Both the position numbers and the translations under genes were made by a program. The notes beneath the pieces were generated by a model. The model had not been told where the DNA came from. It did not search any database and saw nothing but the letters and a program-made list of their open reading frames with translations. This document shows, piece by piece, positions 9,346 through 16,246 of a stretch of 46,729 bases of DNA. The stretch is taken from assembly GCA_027313505.1 (NCBI GenBank), contig DAHVDN010000023.1:1-46729 (forward strand). The letters run 5' to 3'. How positions within the stretch are numbered: position 1 is the stretch's first letter; each line of letters starts with the position of its first letter. Origin of the DNA: Candidatus Dormiibacterota bacterium (GTDB lineage Bacteria > Chloroflexota > Dormibacteria > Aeolococcales > Bog-877).

Positions 9346-10217
9346 GTAGCGACCGCGGTAGGCACTTCGCCCCGCTCCGCCGGCTCGCGGTAGCTGACGC
9401 ACCTGCAGCCAGGTTCGTCGGGCAGGGCCAGCAATGCGTCGAGGGCGACACCCCCCAGCTCCTCGGCACCCTCCCGGACGATCGCTCGAAGGAGCTCGAA
9501 GTCCCACTCCGGGCGGACACCTTCGGCATAATTCAGGACCATCTGCACGGTCGCGAAGCAGGCCCCTATCTCCCTTGCGAGATACACGTCGGGGGTGACC
9601 GTTTGGCTGATGATGTCGCCCCCCAACCGCGCCAGCGCCGCGACCTCGGCCGCGGTCTCAAGCCGGGGGCCCTCCACAGTGGCGTGGACCGCCCGGTTGA
9701 ACACCCGTGTCGCCTTATCCGCCGCGAACTTTCGGGATCGCTGCCACAGGGCCTCCCGGATGTCAGGACAGAATGGCTCGCGCATGGACACCGCGGCGCC
9801 GGGCACGAGTTGCCCGCCATGTTGACGGGTGAAATCCAGGAAATCGTGAGGAATTATGAGGTCCCTGGGGTGGAAGTGCTGGGTGATGCTCGCCGTCCCT
9901 GACTCGGCCACAATCCGTCGGACCCCAGCTTCCCGAAAAAGCCAGAATAGAGCGAGGCTCTGGGCCACCCTACCCGTCGCCTGGGTAACGTCATGGGGCC
10001 GGACGAACAGAACCGAGCGAGGCCGCCCGTCGTCGTCCGAAATGCGGAAGTGGGTCACCGGAGGCGTGTTCCCAAAGTCCGTTGGATAGACCTGATCCCG
10101 ACTCACCAGCTCCACCCGCCCATCGCCCTCAGGGGAACCCTGGGTTCCGGTCCCCGACCCACCCAGAAGGGCATAGCGCGCCGCGGGCACCACCACCTTC
10201 GATCCTTCCGCTGTCAC
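9342..10217 (-). CDS. MTA phosphorylase-like purine nucleoside phosphorylase
   Basis: A 291-residue member of the trimeric PNP/MTAP family. Matching motifs are LLGGSGTG, MREPFCPDIRE, the ATVEGPRLETAAE block (EGPR phosphate/ribose region) and ISQTVTPDVYLAREIGACFA. Several active-site positions differ from human MTAP as I remember it: RHG is RPHD, TACGSL is AESGTAS, and the purine-binding DYD is NYA (in VLNYAEG). In the family, Asp at that position favours 6-aminopurines and Asn favours 6-oxopurines, so a hypoxanthine- or guanine-type substrate is a reasonable inference. The GTG start lies 7 nt after a TATACT hexamer, which suggests a leaderless mRNA. The 3' end overlaps menG by 4 nt. Confidence 0.8.
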   Translation of the reverse strand: MTAEGSKVVVPAARYALLGGSGTGTQGSPEGDGRVELVSRDQVYPTDFGNTPPVTHFRISDDDGRPRSVLFVRPHDVTQATGRVAQSLALFWLFREAGVRRIVAESGTASITQHFHPRDLIIPHDFLDFTRQHGGQLVPGAAVSMREPFCPDIREALWQRSRKFAADKATRVFNRAVHATVEGPRLETAAEVAALARLGGDIISQTVTPDVYLAREIGACFATVQMVLNYAEGVRPEWDFELLRAIVREGAEELGGVALDALLALPDEPGCRCVSYREPAERGEVPTAVAT

Positions 10218-10224
10218 TGCATCG

Positions 10225-10230
10225 AGTATA
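10225..10230 (-). promoter_or_regulatory. -10 element, leaderless MTAP-like gene
   Basis: TATACT on the minus strand, followed by 7 nt and then the GTG start at 10217. The spacing puts transcription initiation at or next to the start codon. Confidence 0.5.
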
Positions 10231-10577
10231 TGGAGCTTTCCACCGGATGCCCCTCAGGCCGGTCAGTGGCAAGGCCTCTGAGGTCGGGGTACACCTGAAG
10301 GAAGGCCCCAACCCACCTGCCCGGAGGCCGACTGCCATCCAGTCCCCTCCCCGATCCAGGACCGGTCTGCCCGGCAGCGAAATGGCGAACTGCGGGAGCA
10401 CTCACTACGGCAGTGGACGGGTTGGCAAGTTCCGGGCAGCTCCCGGTTCGCCCGCCGCAAGGCCGGTCACCCGGGTTGGTCGGTGGAGCGGGATGTGTCC
10501 TCTAGTGGTGCCGGGAGCGGCTTTCCTGCCAAGGAGCGCGGACCTCACGGCATTGACCCACTAGTGTCAGGAGTTGC
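10231..10577. other. Gap without recognised gene
   Basis: About 350 bp between the EEP-family gene and the promoter of the MTAP-like gene. Open frames here are GC-driven shadows with no domain I recognise. I see short inverted repeats such as CCGGG-N5-CCCGG near 10433 and the distant pair CTAGTGG (10502-10508)/CCACTAG (10558-10564), but no U-tract, no SRP-RNA-like or tRNA-like signature. Confidence 0.4.
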
Positions 10578-11600
10578 CTAGCCATTTAATTTGAAGTCGG
10601 CCACTACAGGAAAGTGATCGCTCGCCCGGCGGGCGACCTCGCCTAGGGCGCCTGCCCTAGCTGCCACCTCACAGTTGACCAACTGCGAAGCGAGATCCGA
10701 GGTCGCGAAGACGTAGTCGATTCGCACCGCCGGCAGATAGGTGGGACAGGTGAACCCATCAGCGCGCGGGTGGGTGCGACGCAGGCAGTCGACGTAACCC
10801 GCATCCACCATGCTCCTGACTGCCGCCCTCGGTAGCAACGCGCCAACCAGAGCGTCGGTGGCGTCACCCCTTGGAACCAGCTCGATGAGCGGGTGAATCA
10901 GCCAGGGCAGTCTGGGGATGCCGGCCCTGGCGACCTCGGAGATCTCGGAAGGCTCTGCATCTCGGTCTCTCCACCAGCGCATGGCAGCCACCCCTGAGGG
11001 GACTGAGCCAATAGCTCCCACCTGCTCTAGGACGCCAGTTCGCCGCCACTGGGAGAGCTGCCCCAAAAAGTCAGTGGCTCGGATTCCGTCCCCAGGAGCT
11101 AGGGAGTTGAAGTCTCCCAGGACAAGATGGGGTAACGTAGGCTCGTGTTCCGCCTGACTCCTTACGGCGACCAGCTCCCGAAGTCGGTCTGGCTCGGCCC
11201 GACCACGCCGTTGAAAGGCGGCGGTGAGGTGCACCGTGTGGATGCGGAATCGTGGAAAGTCAACGCACCCCGGTAGCTCGAACTCAACCTCCAGGGAGTT
11301 TCGTGGCCATGCTGCCGCATCCGTGTGGTTCTCCCAGGCCAGAGCGGGCAAGCGCGACAGGACCGCTTGATGGCGAAACTTCGGAGCCTCCCCGAATATC
11401 ATTTGGTAGCCCAGGTCACTGGCGACAGCCGCCAGCGGAACCGGGTCCTCAACCTCCTGGACCGCGACCACATCGGCTGAAATGGCGGCAAGCACCTCCG
11501 AGATCGCCGACCAGCGATCCCCGCCTCCAGCCAGAATGTTGTATGTGGCGACCCGCAGGGTCGTCCGCGGGCTTCGCTCGCTCTCCGAGGTCGGGCCCAT
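10578..11600 (-). CDS. Endonuclease/exonuclease/phosphatase family protein
   Basis: A 340-residue metal-dependent phosphoesterase of the EEP superfamily (DNase I, exonuclease III, inositol-phosphatase type). All family landmarks are visible: RVATYNIL at the N-terminus, VVAVQEVED with the metal-binding glutamate, IHTVHL, LVLGDFNS, RIDYVFAT and the terminal SDHFPVVADF. No signal peptide is seen, so it is probably cytoplasmic. Substrate is not predictable; AP-endonuclease activity is possible but the sequence is not close to canonical ExoIII. The ATG at 11600 lies 7 nt after TAGAAT, again a leaderless arrangement. It is divergent from the LLM gene. Confidence 0.88.
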   Translation of the reverse strand: MGPTSESERSPRTTLRVATYNILAGGGDRWSAISEVLAAISADVVAVQEVEDPVPLAAVASDLGYQMIFGEAPKFRHQAVLSRLPALAWENHTDAAAWPRNSLEVEFELPGCVDFPRFRIHTVHLTAAFQRRGRAEPDRLRELVAVRSQAEHEPTLPHLVLGDFNSLAPGDGIRATDFLGQLSQWRRTGVLEQVGAIGSVPSGVAAMRWWRDRDAEPSEISEVARAGIPRLPWLIHPLIELVPRGDATDALVGALLPRAAVRSMVDAGYVDCLRRTHPRADGFTCPTYLPAVRIDYVFATSDLASQLVNCEVAARAGALGEVARRASDHFPVVADFKLNG

Positions 11601-11607
11601 GGCTTGG

Positions 11608-11613
11608 ATTCTA
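11608..11613 (-). promoter_or_regulatory. -10 element, leaderless EEP gene
   Basis: TAGAAT on the minus strand, 7 nt before the ATG at 11600. It lies in the divergent region shared with the LLM gene. Confidence 0.5.
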
Positions 11614-11748
11614 AGACGACGACCCGGGCCTCACCGGGGCCACCGGGCGGGCTGAGCCCTCAAGCGGCACCAGGGGGGCGCTTCCCGCCGACCAGTACCC
11701 GGTGCCTGCAAGCCGGCAATGGGCCGACCGCGACTCTCGCAGATCCCG

Positions 11749-11754
11749 CAAACT
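11749..11754 (+). promoter_or_regulatory. Possible -10 element, LLM gene
   Basis: CAAACT, 6 nt before the ATG at 11761. The first base departs from TANNNT, so this is weaker than the other sites. Confidence 0.3.
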
Positions 11755-11760
11755 ACGGAC

Positions 11761-12603
11761 ATGAAGTTCGGTCTGTTCATACCGCCGTTTTTCGGCCTGG
11801 CAGATCCGGAGCGCCTGGTGGCCGTAGCGGTCGCTGCCGAGAGGTCCGGGTGGGACGGCATCTTCCTTTGGGACCACATCTTGGCAGGCGACGGCACCCC
11901 CATAGCCGATCCCTGGATCGCCATGGCGGGCATGGCGTCCGCCACCGAGCGGCTTCGCCTGGGCGCTATGGTGACCCCCCTTTCGCGGAGACGGCCCTGG
12001 GTCATGGCTCGTCAGATCGCGACTCTCGACCTCATGTCGCGGGGACGGCTGGTGGTTGGGGTTGGACTCGGCGACGACGGGTGGTCTGAGTTCAGTAGCT
12101 TCGGAGAGGTGGTCGAGCCCAGGGCCAGAGGACGACGCCTGGATGAGTCCCTGGTAGTCCTCCAGCAACTGCTCGCTGGAGAGCGGAGTGTTCAGAAGGG
12201 CGGGGATCTCCGCGTCGACAGCAGCGCCTTTCTACCGCGGCCGATCCAGAACCCCGTCCCGATCTGGGCTGCGGGCCGCTGGCCGAAGCGACGGCCACTC
12301 GACCGCGCCGCCAAGCTCCAAGGCTTTTTCCCGATCTTCCCTCAGGCAGTGGCGCTCCGTCCCCCAGCAACACCGGTGCTGCTCGAGATCCGCCGCGAGC
12401 TGGAAGTCCGGGGCGCTGCGGCGGACTTTGACCTTGTCATCACCTGGCCCTTCTCCCAAGCCGACTCCGCCCGCGGGATCAAGGCGACGATCGAGCGGAT
12501 GAGCACCGCCGGGGTGACATGGACATTGCAAGGGTTCGATCCCACCCCGGCAGCGCTGGAAGAAGTTTTAGCAGCGGCACTCCAGGGCCCTCCGGGCTGC
12601 TGA
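11761..12603 (+). CDS. LLM class flavin-dependent oxidoreductase
   Basis: A 280-residue bacterial luciferase-like (LLM) TIM-barrel protein using FMN or coenzyme F420. Diagnostic segments: KFGLFIPPF at the N-terminus, AAERSGWDGIFLWDH, DPWIAMAGMA, RLRLGAMVTPLSRRRPW, the QIATLDLMSRGRLVVGVGLG block, LDESLVVLQQLL, and PIWAAGRWPKRRPLDRA. I start at the ATG at 11761, immediately before the first beta strand; the in-frame ATG at 11719 would add 14 residues with no family counterpart. The substrate is not inferable, and choosing between FMN and F420 would need a structural or phylogenetic comparison. Confidence 0.88.
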   Translation: MKFGLFIPPFFGLADPERLVAVAVAAERSGWDGIFLWDHILAGDGTPIADPWIAMAGMASATERLRLGAMVTPLSRRRPWVMARQIATLDLMSRGRLVVGVGLGDDGWSEFSSFGEVVEPRARGRRLDESLVVLQQLLAGERSVQKGGDLRVDSSAFLPRPIQNPVPIWAAGRWPKRRPLDRAAKLQGFFPIFPQAVALRPPATPVLLEIRRELEVRGAAADFDLVITWPFSQADSARGIKATIERMSTAGVTWTLQGFDPTPAALEEVLAAALQGPPGC

Positions 12604-12679
12604 TTTTCGGTACTGCCAATGGCTCAGCCGCAGCCGCGGCTTTGCCCATAGAACGGATCGGCAAACCGGAATACACTCG

Positions 12680-13315
12680 GTGGCGATGGCCAGCACGCCC
12701 ACCCCCAAGAGCAAGTCCGCCCGCAGTGGCAGCGCCTGGCTGGCAGCGCTGGGGAGCGGAGCGGCAAGGCTGTGGAGCCACCGTTGGCTGCTGCTGTTCT
12801 GGGGCCTGGTGGTGACGCTTGGGTTGGCGTTGGCCGGGGTGTCGTTTTGGCTCCAGAGCTATTTCACAGCCCGCTACGAGTCCGGCGCGGTGCTCGGGGG
12901 GTGGGCAAATTTTCTGCGCCAGGGGGCGCCCTGGCCCGCTCTGGTGCCGGCAGCGCTTGCGGGGGGCCTGGCCCTAATCGGTTGGTATCGACTGTCCAGT
13001 GCCCGCCCGGAACCGACGATAGGTCTTCCCCGGCTCGAGCAGGTCTCAACATCAAAGCTGCGCGGCGCCCTTCGGCGCGAGCGGCGGGTGGTAGTGCTGG
13101 CGCTGGATGTCATCACGGCACTGGTGGTTTTGGCCGCTGCTCGAATCCCGGTGTACACGATGTTGGCGCTGTCAGGAAGTCAGCTGGCAAGGTCCACGCT
13201 GTTAGGCGTTTGGCTGGACGGAGCTGGCTGGGTTCTGTGCGGAGGCTGCTTTCTGTTGTGGAAGAGACGGTACCTATCCACCTTGGACAGCTGGGGTGTG
13301 TCCGGTGACCGGTGA
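12680..13315 (+). CDS. Hypothetical multi-pass membrane protein
   Basis: A 211-residue protein with four probable membrane helices: about residues 35-55, 85-103, 135-153 and a hydrophobic segment around 172-192. The N-terminus is Ser/Lys-rich and the loop between helices 2 and 3 is Arg-rich (LRGALRRERR), which favours an inside orientation for that loop. I do not recognise the family. The GTG at 12680 or the ATG at 12686 may be the start; a TACACT hexamer at 12672-12677 favours the ATG in a leaderless message. The 3' end overlaps the glutaredoxin-like gene, so the two are probably co-expressed. Confidence 0.65.
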   Translation: MAMASTPTPKSKSARSGSAWLAALGSGAARLWSHRWLLLFWGLVVTLGLALAGVSFWLQSYFTARYESGAVLGGWANFLRQGAPWPALVPAALAGGLALIGWYRLSSARPEPTIGLPRLEQVSTSKLRGALRRERRVVVLALDVITALVVLAAARIPVYTMLALSGSQLARSTLLGVWLDGAGWVLCGGCFLLWKRRYLSTLDSWGVSGDR

Positions 13316-13559
13316 ACGGCTTGTGCTGCTGAGCAGACGCCACTGCCACCTGTGTGAGAACGTCCGCGAGCAGCTTGCGGAGCTGCTGCCAAGCCGAGCG
13401 CTCACGCTTCAGGAGTTCGATGTTGACGAGGACCCGGTGCTGAGGCGAACCTACGGGGAGCGCGTGCCGGTCCTGCTTTGCGGCACGGAAATCCTCGGAG
13501 CAGGGCGCTTCGATCCGCTCCTCGCGGTGGCCAGGTGGCCCAGTCAGAGGTCGGAATGA
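13305..13559 (+). CDS. Glutaredoxin-like (DUF836-type) small redox protein
   Basis: An 84-residue thioredoxin-fold protein. It has the order beta-strand LVLLSRRHC, a CHLC redox motif (Cys14 and Cys17), a helix ENVREQLAELL, a second strand (LQEFDVDEDP), a cis-proline region ERVPVLL, and GTEILGAGRFD. This matches small glutaredoxin/DUF836 proteins that hold or reduce disulfides. Start is either GTG 13305 or GTG 13296; both overlap the end of the upstream membrane-protein gene. A partner may be that membrane protein, but this rests only on the gene overlap. Confidence 0.75.
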   Translation: MTGERLVLLSRRHCHLCENVREQLAELLPSRALTLQEFDVDEDPVLRRTYGERVPVLLCGTEILGAGRFDPLLAVARWPSQRSE

Positions 13560-13600
13560 ACGATCCGGTTACGGGTCAGGCCCCTGGGCCGGCCCGGCTC

Positions 13601-13606
13601 TAGACT
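13601..13606 (+). promoter_or_regulatory. -10 element, leaderless GT2 gene
   Basis: TAGACT, 7 nt before the ATG at 13614; there is no Shine-Dalgarno sequence in between. Confidence 0.5.
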
Positions 13607-13613
13607 GCACTCA

Positions 13614-15170
13614 ATGCCGCGTCGACGGTCCCGTCCACAAACCCCTGCCATCGAGCTGTCGGTGGTTGTTCCCACTCGAAACGAGGCAGGCAACGTCCCT
13701 CTCCTGCTTCAGCGACTCCGGACGTCCCTGGCCGAGATCTCCTTCGAGGTCGTGTTCGTCGACGACAGCGACGATGAGACCCCACACCTCCTACGAGCCA
13801 CGGCGGCAAAGGATGGTCGAGTCCGCTTCGTCCACCGCCGCCCCGGTCACCGGGACGGGGGGTTGAGCACCGCCGTTGTGCTGGGCCTATCCCTTGCTCA
13901 CGGGCGCCTGGTGTGCGTGATGGATGGGGACCTGCAGCACCCGCCCGAGGCCATCCCCGAACTCTTGAATGCAGAACGGGCCGGAGCCGATGTAGTGGTT
14001 GCCAGCCGCTACATGACGGGCGGCAGCCGCCAGGGGCTGAGCGGCGGCATCCGGCGACTGGTCTCTCGGGGAGCAACTATGGTGGCTCGGACCCTCTTCG
14101 CTGAGGCTCGAAGCAGCACCGATCCGCTTGCCGGGTTCTTCCTTTGCCGCGCTGACCTGCTCACCGGGTTGGAGTTTCGCCCGGTGGGGTTCAAAATCCT
14201 ATTGGAACTACTGGTTTGCTCCGAAACTGCGAAGGTGGTAGATGTGCCTCTCCAGTTCCAGGCGAGAGGCGCGGGCGAGAGCAAAGCGAGCGCTGCCCAG
14301 GGCTGGCTCTACGTCCGCCACCTCTGGTCCCTGGTCCGAGACGTACCGGGGAGCGCCCGCAGATGGAAGTTTGCTGTGGTGGGGGCCAGCGGGCTGGTCA
14401 TCTTCTTGGGACTGCTGGAGTTGGGAGGAGTGGTGCTGCGGTGGCCGGCCATCGCTGCTTGGGGCGTGGCCTTCGTGGCATCCCTGGCATGGAACTTCAC
14501 CCTCAACCTTCGCCTCACCTTCGCGGATGCCCGCCGGGAGCGCTATCCCTTGCTGCGCCGATACGTGGCATCGGCGCTGACCGCCGGCGGCGCTCAGCTT
14601 CTGGTGTTTCTAGGCCTTTTGGGCACCTCCCTGCCGCTGGTGATCGACGGCATCCTAGGGGCCCTGGTGGGCATGGCCGCCAACGCCGCGCTGAGCCTCC
14701 AACTGGTCCGACGTCGCCGACGTTCGCTGCCCGGCCCGGTGGGGCTCGAGCCACTTCTTGCCCGGATCAGTCGGGTAAGCGGCGCGGAGCGAGCAGCGGT
14801 TCTGGATGCTGAGCTGAAGTCGGTCGCGGTGGTGCCTGAGGGCGACTACCGCCTGGACTCGGCGGCGCGGAACCTCTGCCGCCGGGTGGACGCCACCGGA
14901 GTACCGCTGGTCTGGACCCAGCCCGCCTCGGCTCGACCTCAGGCGCGAGCCAGTGTGGAGCTGATCTCGATGATGGTCCTGCCCCTAGAGGCCAGAACCG
15001 GTCCGAGCCTCAAGCTCATTCTGCACCGTCACAACCGCACCGCATTCACCGCCGCTGACCTCGAAGCTGCGATGCGACAGCTCCGACGGCTGGGTCGGGG
15101 AACGTCGTCGGACCTCTCGCCTACCGGTCGAGTGCCCGAATCCTTGGTGCCAGCCGGGCGCGCGAGGTAG
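13614..15170 (+). CDS. DPM1-like GT2 glycosyltransferase with GtrA domain and extra C-terminal domain
   Basis: A 518-residue protein with three parts. Residues 14-235 are a GT2 (GT-A) transferase like polyprenyl-phosphate mannosyl/glucosyltransferases: LSVVVPTRNE, VVFVDDSDDETP, VMDGDLQHPP (about 102-111) and GFKILLELL. Residues 245-365 form a four-helix GtrA-like membrane domain (WKFAVVGASGLV, AWNFTLNLRLTF). Such enzymes charge a polyprenyl carrier with a sugar and may help flip it. The last 140 residues, after an Arg-rich linker (RRRRRS), contain an alpha/beta domain with DATGVPLVW, SVELISMMVLPLEA and a final helix, resembling a GAF-type sensor. I have not seen this tail in the standard family, and its assignment is tentative. 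The plus-strand neighbour downstream is a transporter. Confidence 0.85.
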   Translation: MPRRRSRPQTPAIELSVVVPTRNEAGNVPLLLQRLRTSLAEISFEVVFVDDSDDETPHLLRATAAKDGRVRFVHRRPGHRDGGLSTAVVLGLSLAHGRLVCVMDGDLQHPPEAIPELLNAERAGADVVVASRYMTGGSRQGLSGGIRRLVSRGATMVARTLFAEARSSTDPLAGFFLCRADLLTGLEFRPVGFKILLELLVCSETAKVVDVPLQFQARGAGESKASAAQGWLYVRHLWSLVRDVPGSARRWKFAVVGASGLVIFLGLLELGGVVLRWPAIAAWGVAFVASLAWNFTLNLRLTFADARRERYPLLRRYVASALTAGGAQLLVFLGLLGTSLPLVIDGILGALVGMAANAALSLQLVRRRRRSLPGPVGLEPLLARISRVSGAERAAVLDAELKSVAVVPEGDYRLDSAARNLCRRVDATGVPLVWTQPASARPQARASVELISMMVLPLEARTGPSLKLILHRHNRTAFTAADLEAAMRQLRRLGRGTSSDLSPTGRVPESLVPAGRAR

Positions 15171-15248
15171 CACCCTCCCGGCACTCCGATTCGGCAGCTG
15201 ACTGCGTGCGGTTCGAGCAGGAGGTGGGCCCGGAGCCGGTCGCTCCGG

Positions 15249-15254
15249 TACTTT
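15249..15254 (+). promoter_or_regulatory. -10 element, leaderless transporter gene
   Basis: TACTTT, 6 nt before the GTG at 15261. Confidence 0.45.
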
Positions 15255-15260
15255 GGGGCG

Positions 15261-16220
15261 GTGCCAAATCTCATCGGCGCTGCCTGCAAGCCGACCAGAC
15301 TGATGCTGCCCATTCGGCACAACCTGCTGCCGTGGGTGGTAGTCGCGGCGGTGGTTGGAGTGCTTCTCCCGGACTCCACCTCGGTTCTCAACCCCTTGGT
15401 CCCGGTCTTTCTGGGCGGCCAGGTTTTGGGAGTGGCCCTCAACCTCACGCCCGGAGAGATTCGGGTGGCGTCGCGAAGGGCGAATCTGGTGGCTCTGACC
15501 CTGGCGGTCCAGTGGACTCTCCTGCCTGGGCTCGGCCTTTTGCTCCACCTGGTGGCTCCGAACTCGACGGTGGCTACGGGGATTCTGATCTGCGCCGTCG
15601 CACCCGCAGAGATCACCAGCGGGCTCATGGCAACTATCGCAGGTGGAGACACCGCCATCGCTACCGCCTGCATGGCGGGCTCTCTGGCGCTCTCGATCGG
15701 GCTCACACCATTCTGGCTCTCGGTTGGGCTGGGCTCGGCAGGCCGGGTGAACCCCTGGTCACTGGCCACGGAACTTGTCCTGTCTGTTTTGCTGCCGCTA
15801 ATTGTGGGGGTCTTCCTCAGGACCCGACTCCCCCATCTGGCGCGGTGGCGCCATCAATTTCTCGACTTCAGCGCTTTCTGTTTGGTTCTGGTCGTTTTGG
15901 CGGGCACGGCAAGCGCTAGGACCGTGTTGCTCTCGACTGCAATCCTGACGATCCTGCCCTTGGTCCTAGCCCTGCTAGCGGGGGGAGGGGCAGTGGGATT
16001 CGGCCTGGGTCGGATCTGGCGACTGCGCCGCCGAGAGGCGACCGCCGTGGGTTTCCCCATCGGGATCAGGGAGTTCGGTGTGGCGATCGCGATTTCGGTC
16101 GCCATCGATCCCCGTTCAAGCGCTGTCGGAGGAGTCTATGGGATGGTGATGGTGGCAGCGGCCGGGACCTTGGCATCGCGGATGGGCAGGCGGTCGGTTC
16201 GGTCCAAAGGGGTGGCTTAG
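15261..16220 (+). CDS. Bile acid:sodium symporter family (BASS) transporter
   Basis: A 319-residue protein that is hydrophobic almost throughout, with nine or ten predicted membrane helices. Family hallmarks are NLTPGEIRV after the first hairpin, CAVAPAEITSGLMATIAGGDTA (the crossover region with conserved polar residues; only part is quoted), SIGLTPFWL and the late GFPIGIREFGVAIAIS segment. BASS-family members move organic anions with sodium; the prokaryotic substrates vary and cannot be told here. The 3' end is convergent with dnaE2, and a hairpin sits at the junction. Confidence 0.8.
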   Translation: MPNLIGAACKPTRLMLPIRHNLLPWVVVAAVVGVLLPDSTSVLNPLVPVFLGGQVLGVALNLTPGEIRVASRRANLVALTLAVQWTLLPGLGLLLHLVAPNSTVATGILICAVAPAEITSGLMATIAGGDTAIATACMAGSLALSIGLTPFWLSVGLGSAGRVNPWSLATELVLSVLLPLIVGVFLRTRLPHLARWRHQFLDFSAFCLVLVVLAGTASARTVLLSTAILTILPLVLALLAGGGAVGFGLGRIWRLRRREATAVGFPIGIREFGVAIAISVAIDPRSSAVGGVYGMVMVAAAGTLASRMGRRSVRSKGVA

Positions 16221-16246
16221 CTACCACTTTGCGAAGTCAGTGGTAG
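16221..16246. terminator. Bidirectional hairpin between convergent genes
   Basis: CTACCACT (16221-16228) and AGTGGTAG (16239-16246) form an 8-bp perfect stem with a 10-nt loop. It lies between the transporter stop (16220) and the dnaE2 stop (16237), covering the last codons of dnaE2. No U-tract is present, so termination strength is uncertain. Confidence 0.45.

Noticed and set aside
10082-10564. 160-codon plus-strand open frame across the MTAP start and the gap
   Set aside because: Pro/Arg-rich composition typical of GC-driven shadow frames; it overlaps the antisense MTAP-like coding region and no domain is recognisable.
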